Shown here piece by piece: positions 38,471-50,822 of a stretch of DNA of 64,000 bases. The stretch is from Morella rubra (taxonomy: Eukaryota; Streptophyta; Magnoliopsida; Fagales; Myricaceae), in contig CM025856.1 of NCBI GenBank assembly GCA_003952965.2, positions 26,793,723 through 26,857,722 on the forward strand, given 5' to 3'. Numbering within the stretch: position 1 is the stretch's first letter; the number at the start of each line of letters is the position of its first letter. Both the position numbers and the translations under genes were made by a program. Under the pieces are notes generated by a model that saw only the letters and a list, made by a program, of their open reading frames with translations, did no database searches and had not been told where the DNA came from.

Positions 38471-38893
38471 CACGAGTGTGAGAGACAAGACTATTAGGAA
38501 TATGGAGACTGAGAGGGATATGATAGAACAATGGACGTTGTTAGGTGGCACAAGAGTTCTCTCATGATCAGTAGATTTCCACACATTATATAGCAATGGA
38601 CGTAGACATGGTACATGACACAAGAAAGAGCACGAGGTATGGGTCGTGGTTAACCGGACCACTACCAGCTTGACTTCAGCCATCACGAGTGTGAGAGACA
38701 AGACTATTAGGAATATGGAGACTGAGAGGGATATGATAGAACAATGGACGTTGTTAGGTGGCACGAGAGCTCTCTCATGATCAGTAGATTTCCACACACT
38801 AGATAGCAATGGACGTAGACATGGTACATGACACGAGAAAGAGCACGAGGTATGGGTCGTGGTTAACCGGACCACTACCAGCTTGACTTCAGC
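38468..38893. repeat. 213-bp tandem duplication over the receptor-kinase promoter
   Basis: Two adjacent copies, 38468-38680 and 38681-38893, with five differences that I count (about 98% identical). The unit begins at the receptor start codon and extends upstream. Because 213 is 71 codons, the receptor frame runs open through both copies. Confidence 0.95.
38583..38590 (-). promoter_or_regulatory. TATA box of the receptor-kinase gene
   Basis: On the minus strand GCTATATAATGTG, about 115 nt upstream of the start ATG, leaving room for an ~85-nt leader. The equivalent site in the distal copy (38796-38803) reads GCTATCTAGTGTG, which lacks a TATA core. Confidence 0.55.
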
Positions 38894-38927
38894 CATTCTA
38901 CCCAGAGGCATCGAAGGATGGCCTAAA

Positions 38928-39695
38928 CGTCCTTCACGAAGTTGCCTAACAGAATCGGAGGACCTTAAATTAATTAGCCCGAGCTTTCCGAAACAACCAC
39001 TGGTGCATCGTGGAAAGGGAGAAGAGATGTGGGCTACTATCCGTAGGATTCAAAGGCTATATGCAAAGCATTCAAAGGCGTGGACCAGTGTTAGGCCTCC
39101 AAAGCCCATCAGATGGGTTCGGCCTAGAGGAAACATGGGGAAAATTAATTTTGATGCTGCCGTCCAGAACGATTTTTCACTTCTAGCAGCGGTTTGCAGA
39201 AACTATGATGGTCAAATACTCTTTGCTTGGACAAAGAGAGCTCCGCCTGGTACTCCTTCTGGTACTCATTTAGTGGGAGAGGCCAAAGCAGCTTTATTTG
39301 CTGTTCAAGAAGCTAGTTTTCTCAACAACCGCCTTGTTGAGTTTGAAGGGGATAATCTGCAAGTGTGCAATGCTCTTAGTCTGGAAAATTTCCAACCGGA
39401 TTGGTCTATCTCTTCTTATATCTTGGATGCCAGAGCTCTTTTGTGTAAGCAGCTTAGTTGGAAGGTGCACCATGTTGGTCGCCTTGCTAATGGTGTAGCC
39501 CATAGTCTGGCCAAGTGGGCAGCCAGGGAGAATTTAGTAGGAAAGATTCTTGTTCATTGTATTCCTACTGATGTACTTGATGGGAATGGATTTTTTCAGC
39601 CCAATAAAAGAGAAAACAGGCTCAGGGCTAGACAGAAAAGGATGGAGGCCCATTCTAATACAGATAAAATCTTATCGGTCGCAGATCACTATTAA
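38928..39695 (+). pseudogene. LINE-type retroelement remnant, RNase H-like (RVT_3) domain
   Basis: A continuous frame ending with TAA at 39693-39695. It contains a reverse-transcriptase-associated RNase H of plant non-LTR elements: KINFDAAVQND (first Asp), GEAKAALFAVQEA (Glu), VEFEGDNLQV (Asp), VHHVGRLANGVAHSLAKWA (His-containing C-terminal helix). Upstream reverse transcriptase and endonuclease are missing, so this is a 5'-truncated or otherwise partial copy. Its left side abuts the duplicated receptor-kinase promoter; an apparent upstream start at 38859 lies in that duplication. It could alternatively be a domesticated single-domain RNase H protein, but nothing supports expression. Confidence 0.75.
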
Positions 39696-41453
39696 GAAAA
39701 GACTGACAACTCTCTTAAATGAGGGTCACGTTGAACATGAAAAGGTGAGGTCTAAAGGAGAGCTAATCATTTAATTCCTAAACAAAAACGATGGTAGAAA
39801 GAATAAGATCGAACCATTAAATGAGAAAATAGGGACCGTCTTCCTAAATGACCAATGGGAAGAAAGGGAGGAAAAGTGGACCCCACTTAATAAATGAGAG
39901 GCAGAAGAAACATAGAGAAGAGAGATGATACCTCAGAGAGATAAGAAGAAACAAAGATAAAGGTATCAAGCCGCAACCCATCAAAGACAGGCCCAGAGGA
40001 GAAAAGAATGAGGATATAAGAAAAAAGAAAGATAAAACGGGACGGTAAGCATATCCACAAAAACAACTCACTCTTTTACTCGCTCTCTCTCTCATAATCA
40101 AACTAGTAAACAAAATATATAGAAAATGACAGCTGACTATGGCATTGGAGAAATCCCCCTACGGGAAGGATCCCGAGTCCTAACTTGTTTTCTTTACTTG
40201 TAGGAAGAAGGAAGGAGGGTTCAAGCCTTTCAACCCATTCCAAGCGCTGGACTTCAAGCCCAACTCCCTCGAGTTCTCGGCCCAGTGAATACTGCGATAG
40301 GCAAGTTAAAAACAGCTCCATCTGTACTAAATGCTGATAATCCCCCTCCTCCTCGCTGAGTTGTCCCCCTTGAATGAATCTTTACTTGAAAAAAAAAACA
40401 CACACACACACACACACACACAACAACAACAACAACAACGTCGGTCTTGTCAAAGGTAGGCTTTTTATTAGTTGTTGCTGTGTCTCCTATAAATGGAAGC
40501 TCAGAAAAGATCATTGCACATGATGTTTTGCGAAGTAGCAAGTTTCTTAGATGACTGGCACAGAGCAAGTCTTTAAGCCATGGAACTTCCTTTCCCGTTA
40601 CCATAAACGAGAAAACAGCTAGGTACTCTATGCCACGAGGATTGTAAGAAACGCTCTTCATTAATCCCAAAAGAGAACTGAGAAGAGTTGAAGACTGAAG
40701 ATACATGGGAACTTAAAGGCTTAGAAGGCAGTTTTTCTTTTATTAATGGTCGAGAGCAAGATGGAAGTTGCCAGGAAAGCGGTGTGAATATTTAGCACCA
40801 TAAAAACAATGGGTCGGCAACCAACTTGGAGCAATGGAGCTGGCTCTCATGGATTCGGGCGGAGCAACAAGAGAGACCAACCTTGTTGAAGGCGGACCAA
40901 TGCAGTTCTAGGACGCAGCAAAAGAAGTCATGAAAGCGTGAGGCCATGCAACTAAACCAAATGATGTTCCTCCATGGAAGTGACTTGACAAATGCTTCAA
41001 CATGGCAAGAAACTGTTTACCCAAAAAAACATGGCAAGAAACTACCTTAGTTTCGTACAATTACTCTGGAAAACTAGCATTAACGTCTGTCACCCTTGCG
41101 AAATATATAAATTCTACAAACTCCAAACCTAGATTCGGCTTCGACCAACTGGCATGTAATGACAGCTCAGGTAACAAGTGCGTTCATCTTATTTCAAAGA
41201 GAAAATATGAGGTTTTAAGTCACATGAGCCTGTACACATGATTTCTGAATGATATTTCAATTCCTTTTGACATTGCTTCCACTCTCTTTGCAATCTTTTT
41301 CTCCAATACAATAGTCCGTGGTCAAAGTCCAATCAACTGTCAGATCATCCACATGCTTTCTCATAGACCAAGCAGCACATTAACTAGGCCAAGGCTTGCT
41401 TAAGGGAAAAAAAAAAATAAAAAAAAATAAAACAAACAAACAAAACAAACAAA
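39696..41453. other. spacer between LINE remnant and FGGY kinase gene
   Basis: No intact gene recognised. It contains a CA/AAC microsatellite and, on the minus strand near 40430-40700, an open stretch reading KEVPWLKDLLCASH that could be a fragment of an F-box/FBD-like protein, not secure. The right end carries a (A)n/(CAAA)n tract (41407-41452) next to the FGGY stop codon. Confidence 0.4.
40399..40439. repeat. compound microsatellite (CA)n(AAC)n
   Basis: CA dinucleotides from 40399 to about 40422 pass directly into AAC trinucleotides to 40439. Confidence 0.95.
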
Positions 41454-44400
41454 CTAGGCCAAGGCTAGAGCCATTATAGAACGATGAGACAGCTGCTGCT
41501 CATAAAGCTCCCTAAAAATTTGGTATTTGGCATCATGGTACTTCTTCACCTTCGGGTCTATAGATGGATGAATGACCTGCCAAAATGCAAACACGTAAAA
41601 ACCATAATGATAATGCCAAAGTCTTTTTTTTTTTGTTTTCTCTTTTTTCTGAGCGATGCCAAGTCCTTTAAATTTGAGAGAGTACAGTGCTATCGGGAAG
41701 AGTTGGCAATTCACAATTGACATTACGTTCTCATGGTTGACTACATATCTCGGCACTCAAGCTCTTGTACTCTTAGCACTGATAGTAATTTAGAGACGTC
41801 CAGAGATACAGGCAGTCTAAACCAAGATACTTAATGCAAACCCAAATATCCCAAAAGGGTCTTGATACCAAACAGACAAGAAAACAGAAAGAGAAAAACT
41901 GAAGATCTGTGAAAGGGCCAGCAGGACCAACCAGGTCAATCTAAGACAAAATATGACCCCAGGTCTAATTTACAGCCTCACAGAGAGAAAAAAAAAAACA
42001 TTCTATGCATAATTCTGAAATGTGATCATGCTATACATGCAAATTTGACATATCAGAACTCTTTAAGCCCAACGGCTTCCAAATCAAGACCATACACAAT
42101 GAAGATGCCTATATACAGTAGCAAATCAAGTGAGACTATGTTCAAGTGTCTTGCTGAGCTTGAAGACCTTTCTCACCTCATTGCTTATCTTGGATATAAA
42201 GAAATATGATTGCATAAAAGAAGTGAAATATAGATCAAGAACAGCTATGCTTACCTGACCTGCCGCATTCAGGGCCTTCATGGCCTCTTTCATACTAGAA
42301 TACTTCCTTGCAGCAACTGCCCCTAGAATGGCAGCACCCAAAAGCACAGGCTCACTCTCTCGCGGAAGAATTATAGGGCAACCTACAAGAATATGAACTA
42401 GTAGGTCAAGAGTTAATTTGTACAGTGTGCTGCTTAAGAGAAGCTATCAAAAACCTTCTTCGTGACATGTCTTCACTTGTATATGAATTTAGCAGGTTAA
42501 TAAACTTCATCCACATTTATACTAGAAGCCTGATGCAGTTGTCAAGCAGTTTGGTCGCTATCTTATTTTAGCAAAAAAAAAAAAAAATGATGTTGGGTTT
42601 TCTTATGGCCCGTGTGATCTTTTGGTTTTTAGATTTCTATTCTATGCTTTTTTTGTCTTCAAGTTAAACAGCTTTATGTAGGCTTTTATTAGGTGAGTAT
42701 GGAGTCTGATTTGATTTTCCATAATGGTGTGTTGACATGGAGGAGAGTTTCACTCGTCAAGCAATTCTATTAGATTTTTAAATGTGGCAAATTGCCCAAG
42801 GGTTCTCCTGTATCTTCTTCTCTTCTTTCTCGCTTGGGGCACATTTTTATTTTCTCTTCGTTTTCAAACTTACAATCCTTACTGCTCCACACTACTCTTC
42901 TCTGCTTGTGGTCTCTGTTAATCGTTGAACAGAATGAAATCACAACCCTATCAGTTTAATCTTCCATCAACCTATAATCATCTAACCACCTTCCTTTGAA
43001 AGGTAGCCCCCATGTAAGATAACCTCTAGGCTATCCCGCAGAAAAAACCTCAACCATTGCTACCCACTAAGTCATTTGACAGCAATATCCAAAATCAGAC
43101 GAGGAAGTAAAGGTTCAGTTCTCTGAATAACCTAATAGAAATGAGTAAACTAAATGATTCCCGTACTAGGCTGCCGAGACATTTTGAAAGCACAATCAAC
43201 AAACTGTAACATGATAACCGATGTCCATGCTCAAATATTATTTCCCAATATGTGGAATAATTATTGTACACTATTCGATGACGGTCCTAATCTTCCAATA
43301 AAGCAAAGAACAAGGAGAGAAGAATGAAATAAACAGAACAATAATAAGTTGACTATAAAGAGGGAGAGATAGAAACCAAGGATATCCGCATGTTCTTGAA
43401 TGAACAAAGGGTTTTTCGCAAGGCCACCACATGCAAGTATTGTGTCAATCTGTAAAGGAAGAAGCGAAAACAGGAATAAGGTTAACCAAGTGTAGAAAGA
43501 ATAAAAGTTTAGAAAAGCATTCCCCCAATCAACTACCACGCAATCTTGAAAGTCACTATAGTCATAACACGACATGCTCACAACCTACACGATTTCGGTT
43601 TCTCCCACATTTTTTCATTAATCATAGCAAGTTGAACCAAGGTTTGCTAATAATTTGTGTGCAGCCTTGTCGGCTGGTCAAGCACGCTTATTGTGCTCAT
43701 TTGCCAAGTTATAAATAGGCCACAAAGCATTCAATCTAAACTGATGTATTCGCATAGTAGGACATGTCTGCACTGCCATTGCCAGAGCATTACCTCATTT
43801 CATCATTTCTATTTCTCATATAAAATTCAACAGGCATTTCCTCAATACCTGCTCTCTGACGGGGATGTTAATATGGAACACATACTGCTAGACAACAGGG
43901 TTTACGTGGCGCAACCATTTGCCAATGTGTCATGCCAACTCTATATCACGTATTTGATCACTAGTCTCCGAAGTTCTTTAACGTTCTTTCAGGAAGCCCC
44001 TTTAGTGCAATGGTGGCCCCTTTGGATTGAATAGGTAGAAAATGGGGTCCATCTGGATGCTAAAAGTTAAAGCAACGGTAAGTGTTTTCATTCACACTCC
44101 AGCCCTTGTCACCCTTCAGGCAAGAGGGAAGCCAAACGGCAGTTTAATCATTCGCTGCAGGCTTTCACCTTTCCATTTTTTTGCCTTTCTCTAGACAGGC
44201 AGCCCAACCTCCGCCAGGCCGAAGAAGTTTCAAAATCATATTCACAGAGGCGTGTGTTTTAGTTCTGTCATGAAGCTAGCATGGATGTGGAGAGAGAAAC
44301 TTTGGAAAGAGGGAGAAAAACATTACTTCTAGATGGACTACTGCAACGTTATTATCAAGGACTTAAAGCCAGATTAATATAGAAAGTGTGCAGTTCTACA

Positions 44401-47400
44401 AAGTAAGTACAGTTATGGATTGCATGGCAAACAATTTAAGGGCCACTCTCTTCACAAGTTGGCCCCCAAATGCTAGGAACAGGTGATGATGAGGTGGAGC
44501 TGGGATGAATCTTTGATCTTGCATTGGCAATTTCAAAACTCTTAAAATAAATATGCAGTCAAAACTGAGATGATGTCAACATGCATTGAAAACCTTGCAC
44601 GCTACTCTGAAATGAACTCCATTTCAAAAGCATGCATGTAAAGTTTTACACAAAAGGTTGAAAAATTGAAACATGTATGAAAAAAACTATGACTTATTTC
44701 ACCCATTCCAAAAGATAGTTAAACTACAAGTTGATTCATTTGTCACAAAGTTAAAATGTTTTCATGGCATATGCCATATATCTAAGTTGAAATATCTCTA
44801 TGAAGCCTAAGATTCAATATTCTTACATTGTGACCATGGGCATTGCAATGCTCTACAATATGACGTGTACCATATGCAATACCCTGTATGGTAGCCAGGT
44901 ACAGAAGAGCCAACTGTTTCTCACTTGTGTCAAGTGTTAAGCCACAGACAATTCCTTTTGATTTGGGGTCTGCAATAGGAGACCTGAGACGTAGCACATT
45001 AGCAGCTTAAATTTTGGAAAAGCGGTTGTTGCAACATGACCAAAGAAATCAAGCTGGCTCTTTAACCATTTACCTGTTCCCATGAAAGTCGGGCAGTACA
45101 TGCATATCTTCAGTCAAAGCAGCAAGAAATTGACGCTTCTGATCAAGCACCATAGATTCTAATATCTCGTTCAGAAGTTGAAACACAGAAATACCTGGAA
45201 GATTATACCACGAAATATAGGAAAACCTTTATTAGATTTGGGTACAAAGACATTAGAACCGTTTGTCTTAATAAACAGGTACTACAAACCATAATTGAGC
45301 AAACAATCTCACTTCTAGAAGCAGCACGATTTGCAAGGTGTGGAGATGCAAGGTGGTTTTCAATTACATGATCCAATAATGCACCAGTAGCACTCTGACC
45401 ACCTTCTGTGAGCCAATATTCAGGTACCATAGCTGAAGATACAGAAAAAACAGAAAAGAAAAATTACATTGATTTAGTAAATACCAAATTAGCAGCTTCA
45501 GTACTACTCATTAATTCTTCTAAGAAAAACATAAAGTTATGTGGGGGGGGGGGAAGCATTCTTCACATTTTATGATTCAAGCACCTTTGAAGAAAAAGCA
45601 GTTCTTAAATTTGCTCCACTACTTATTCACATCACCACTTTTGAGTTTTCTCTTTCTGTTCATGGGAGGAAAAAAATCTGTGGATGGCTCTTATTATGAG
45701 GCAATGAGAGGCACTACACATTGAGTGATGGTGGGAGGGAGAGATCATTATAGATTGGTGTCATATGGGGGAGCATAGCAGGGAGACACTGTCTTTCTTT
45801 TACATTGCGCCATCAAAAGGCACTCGTGTTCAATTTTATGGAATTGTGTCTAGACATTTGGTGGAGGTCCTAGGATGCAGGAAAGGAGGGTTTTGGTCAC
45901 CATGCAAGTAGTGAGGTTCTAATTACTGCACCATTTTCTGAGATGCAGATGAGATATAAAAATGTGCTTTGCACCTTCCTAGTTATGCTTTCTGGGACTT
46001 CAATTGTTTCGTGGATTTTTCAAATCTTATAATAGGACGCTACTTTGTATACCTCCTGCCTACTCTTCCACTGATCTTCTAATAATATTTGTATACAGGG
46101 CCAAAGATAGTCACTTCTTCCAGGATTCGTGAGCATGTCAACTTTCAAAAAGAATGATATGATCCAATCCCTTTGACTAAATAATGAACATGAAGTTCAA
46201 GAAAATGTACCTGACCAGAATGGTCCCCAGACCCCTGGAATGAACAGCTTGCTCCGTGATACAGCCATATGGCAAGTAGAAGTTCCACAAACTAATACCA
46301 TACGGAGGCATATAGTTTCCACATTACATTCTGAAAACATCATTTTTTATATGAAAAAATTATTACACTAAGTTAAGCTACTAAATCATGATGTAAGATA
46401 ATCTTTTATAAGAAGCCACTATATAACCTTTACCTTCAGAATCTGAGTGTGGCACACTCTCAATTACCCCTACACCGCCAGCATGAGCATCAATCAGTGA
46501 AGTCCCAACAGGAACTCCTGGTACAAGACCCAGTTCCTGGAAATTCAAATGACTTCGATAAGCAAGAAACATAGCCAGAAAATATAAGTTAATGGTATCA
46601 AGTTAAACGACCCCCCAAAAGCCACAAAATGGGATGTGTCAATTTTTTGCAACTAAATTTAATGTGTTTTTTTTGCTAATGGACCTCAAGGGATGCCACT
46701 GAAATCAATGTGAAATCCTCAGTACAAAATTTCTTGCCTTCGCGGCAGCTGGAGTAAGACCCGAACCCAAAGGATGGCCAGGGAAAGCTACACTTCGTCC
46801 TGTGAGATTGTTCATCACCAAGTTACCAAGAACAGCAGAATTTGGAAATGGTGAAACAAAATCGAAATTAAAACCAAACTACCGAATAACCATTCAGTAA
46901 ATGTGATTAATCAATCAAATTTTATGTGTATGTTTAGGATCAAGAACGAAGAGATAAGATCTATTCCACAAATACTAATCCAAATGAAGAATATCACTAA
47001 CATAACAGACATCCAGACAAACTACTAGAAGCTCTCTTTATCGTTATTAAAACACCATATACGTAATTCTCCTGTGTTTAAGAGCTTCAACTGTTTAAGG
47101 ACAGATCAAAGAATCTAATTATGGTCCTCATTTCCACATAAATAACACCAGTGTTCCGCTGCTAACAGTACCCATACAATTGTTGCTTCATAAGCATATG
47201 TTGGCTACATGTCAAGAACAATATTGCTACTCCAGCGCAATTACTTGTCACACAGATGTCTATTAAAATAAATTTAATATCTGAATTCATAATGTCATAA
47301 TGCTGGCAATTTGCCTAGACGAAGCAAACTTTAGCAGTTGCCTCAAAAAAACAAACACTGGGCCACAAGAGGAATTATTTGACATATGCTTCCTAAAGCT

Positions 47401-50034
47401 TGAGGATTTTCTCTGAATCTCTAAGGGCATGTTTGCAATCTAAAATTTTGGTTCAGAAAACAATAATAAAAAACTTCAAAATCCATCTCTCTCCCCATCA
47501 AATCATCTCTTTCTATTACAATTAACATAAAAAATTCATTCAAATCATCTATTTCTTCACTTTTTCACCACTCCCATAAAATTCTACTTTTCTCTCAAAA
47601 TCTAATAAAACTCTAATCTACCTCAATTTTCACAACATTCCTAAAATTCCCATAAAATTTTGATTTGCAGACATGACCTTAAAATAGGGAGGGAGAACAC
47701 TTGAAGGAAAGAACATCCTAAAACAAGATAGATAGTCTTCCTCACATCTTAAGAAAACACACGGACAACATTTAAACAGTCAAACAAAATGAAAATGCCA
47801 AAGAGTTAAGATCTTATTCATTTTTCAATCATTAGCACTTCACTGACTGTCATGAGAGAACCATAGGATTTCAATTATGCTCTACTTTAAATTGTCATGA
47901 AGTCCCATCACCAAATAAAAGGAAAAAAAAAAAAACAGAAATTGTCCAACAAGTATACCTATCTTAGCGTGATGCCCATCCACAAGATCACCCAATCCAA
48001 TCTCCTCCCAGAAGTCATCATCCCATCCACAAGCTTCCATATTTCGAGAATCTTTCTCCTTGGTTTGCTGCATGTGAGCATGGCCAAGATACGTCCATTT
48101 GCATACTATCGTGCACAGACTCCGAGTATCATCTCCTGTTGCCCTAGAAAAATGCAAACAATGCAGGAAAATCATCAAGCTATAAACCACCTTGATCTGT
48201 ACCTAGGAATGATACCAAGGACTTCAAGAAGATCTACTCATAACTGGCAGATTCAAAGTACCTGTATGACAACCAATCACTCAAGTCCATCCACCTGAAC
48301 ACCATTGACCAAGATTCTTGCAAATTTTCTTTCACCCATAGAAGCTGGGATATTAGTACAAATCCAAATGTCTTTAATAAAGAGACATAGAACCAATAGA
48401 GACATCCAAAAGTGGGAAATAATTTATTGAAGGAAGCATCAATTTTATTCGAATCTGTTTGCATTTCCAACTAATGTCAGAAGATAGAACTACAAGCCAG
48501 CTTAAAGGCATACTAAGCTCATTATTGCAAACTTTAAAAACAAAAAAAAAAAGCAAGACCAAATGCGCATTTTGTTCAACCTATGCAAGGCAGCATGTGA
48601 AATGCAGAGTGCAACACAGCTTTTTTCCTGTCATCATCGTCTCCAAGAACTGCTATAATGCGTTGTATAGAGAATTCAAGGTCATAAGCAGTGTTCTCCT
48701 CGTTATTTGTTTATTACTACAGTCCTTATTGTCTTATGATTATTATTGTTTATGTTTGCAAGGTGCAATATGCCCAACATTAAACATACAATAGTAATAT
48801 AAGTACCTTTGGTGGCTGCATCTCCGGGGAAAGGGATCCACCACAGTACTGTAAAACAGGTGAGTTACAGGAATTGATCCTTTCAGCTTGTTCTACAGCT
48901 CTATGGTCCATCCATACTATCACATTTCTTCTTGAATCACCACTCCAAGAAACCGTGACAGGAGAGCCATCGGCATCCACCGCAACTGCAAAGAGAAAGC
49001 ACTTTGTTTGCTAATTATATAGGCTCCCTCCTCCACATAATAGACATGACCAGCAACTTATGACTAAGTTTCTTTTATCAATATAACCCATCAAAATTAG
49101 CGACCAGAAAATCACAAACCGAGAGAACAAGTGGCTGCGAATCCAATACCCTTCACTTCTTCTCCCGCAACATTAGCTCGGGAGCACGCTGATTTCACAG
49201 CTGCACAAATGGCAAGCCAGATATCGGTAGAAGATTGCTGGTTTGGAAAGAAACTATGTCAAGAATTATCTCGATCCCATATTTGATAAACACTCATTGC
49301 TTTGCTCAACACCCGTATTCTCCTAAGACATTAGCAATTTCCGCAAGTGTCAATGAATTTCAATTCTTCAGTAGCACTACCTCAACGCAGTTGCCGTCTT
49401 TCCAGATCTGTATCGGGCTACTAGAAGAACCTAGAAGCTTCCCGTTCTTATCGAACAGACCTACGGTAAGAAAAAAATGAAATTCGTACCATTTAAGGAG
49501 TTCAATGAGAACAATTTGCGCTCTCTAAGAAGATACATCACCCAGAGAAGAACGCGAATAAGTACGTACGTGTCGCATATTTATCCGCAGGTAAGCCACT
49601 ACTTACAAGTAGAACATGCTCAAGAATATTCAAACTTGGTATCAGAAAACATGGAAAGGAACAGAATGAAACCAGTCCCGGACCACCTTCCCAATCAAAT
49701 AAAGAACAATCACTAAGACGTCAAAACCCAAACTAACAATAATCAGAAAAAACGAGCCATTCCATCAAAACACAAAATTCAATCACACGGCACACAGACA
49801 AATGCACATATGGGTAATATCCGTTTACATATATACAGATAGAGAGAGTGGACCTGCGCGGGCGCTGCCGGTGCCGACGTCGACGCCGAGGAAGAAGGTG
49901 CGGAGAGGGGCGGAATCGGGGGTGGTGGTGGGAGCGGCCATTTCGAGGGAGGAGGAGACGGAGGAGCTATAGTGTGGTCGAGCCAGGACTGGGGTTTTAG
50001 CGGACCAGGCCGTGCCTCTTCTTGTACCGGACAT
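41454..50034 (-). CDS. FGGY-family carbohydrate kinase (D-ribulokinase-like)
   Basis: ATP-dependent sugar kinase of the eukaryotic FGGY group, whose human and yeast members phosphorylate D-ribulose. Fifteen exons, minus strand: 50034-49854, 49460-49381, 49237-49120, 48985-48807, 48344-48262, 48143-47959, 46799-46738, 46536-46434, 46330-46211, 45432-45313, 45194-45074, 44983-44827, 43449-43377, 42382-42255, 41576-41454. All phases agree, giving 610 aa. Signatures: [12 protein letters not shown] (phosphate loop, ~50), [49 protein letters not shown] and [13 protein letters not shown]. The intron after 46738 uses a GC donor. Translation could instead start at Met 32 (49941), giving 579 aa, nearer the usual size; the extra 31 residues are Ser/Arg-rich and could be a targeting peptide. 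Substrate is inferred from the family only. Confidence 0.94.
46736..46737 (-). other. non-canonical GC splice donor in FGGY gene
   Basis: After GCGAAG the intron starts GCAAGA rather than GTAAGA. Family continuity (TPAAAK/ELGLVPG) and phase both require this site, and the flanking bases are the strong consensus expected of GC-AG introns. Confidence 0.8.
47423..47682. mobile_element. AT-rich MITE inside an FGGY intron
   Basis: Left end TAAGGGCATGTTTGCAATCT and the reverse complement of the right end (TAAGGTCATGTCTGCAAATC) match closely. The interior is the same CATCTCTCTCC / CTTCACTTTTTCACC type seen at 29455. It sits in the long intron between the sixth and seventh coding exons. Confidence 0.7.
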
Positions 50035-50822
50035 ATCTTTTTCTCTTTTTTATCCACTATGTCTTCCCCGTTGTCCGTTGATTCGGACGACAAAAGATTA
50101 TACACGTAATCTGGTTCTTCCAGTTTCGCTCGATGCTAAAAGATCGAAAAATTTTATCTCGGCAAGGTATATAACTTCTAGCTTAGAAAAAAAAACAAAA
50201 AACTTCTAGAAATTGGAGACACGGTGAATGTCACGTTATCTGATTGGGACGAAGTCGCCCAGCTTTGTACTACCAATTAAATATTTTTTTTCCTAGGCAA
50301 GCAACATACTTGTTAATGTTACCAATTAAATACTACTTAAATCCAATTAAGATTCCTTCATATCTTTCTGATATGTGGGATTTGATTGTTTGTCTGTCTT
50401 CATTGTTAGTTGTTACGACGGCAGTTGTCTCGCTACGAAAAGCTTTGTTCATAGCAATGTCCACTTATAAGAACTGCAGACCATACTTTTCATAATTATC
50501 CATGAGATTTAAATTCCTAATTACAGCACTTCAATAAATAAAATAATTATTGTACACTGGATCTAATGAATTAATATCTTCTATAATTTTTTACTTGAAT
50601 TGTACAGTACAATTTAGAGAGAAACACATATAATAAATAGACCATGAATTTATACTGTTCAAAACTTTACATGAACAACATTAAATAGTATATGATTCAC
50701 ATGTTGTGCCTATCTATTTTTAAATTGTATGATTTGATAGAAAATTACATATTAAGTTTAAGTTGTGTCCTTTACAATTGAATTTCAAGCCGTCGTTACA
50801 GCTTCGATAATTAATACCTGTA

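Noticed and set aside
38471..38911. Longer receptor-kinase N-terminus (147 extra residues) from an open frame upstream of MAIERSS
   Set aside because: The extra sequence is the tandem promoter duplication, it contains a TATA box, and it would bury the signal peptide. The open frame is explained by a repeat unit divisible by three.
40254..40706. 150-codon minus-strand gene
   Set aside because: Its middle is a Val/Cys run translated from the CA/AAC microsatellite; only a short part looks protein-like, so it is noted as a finding and not called a gene.
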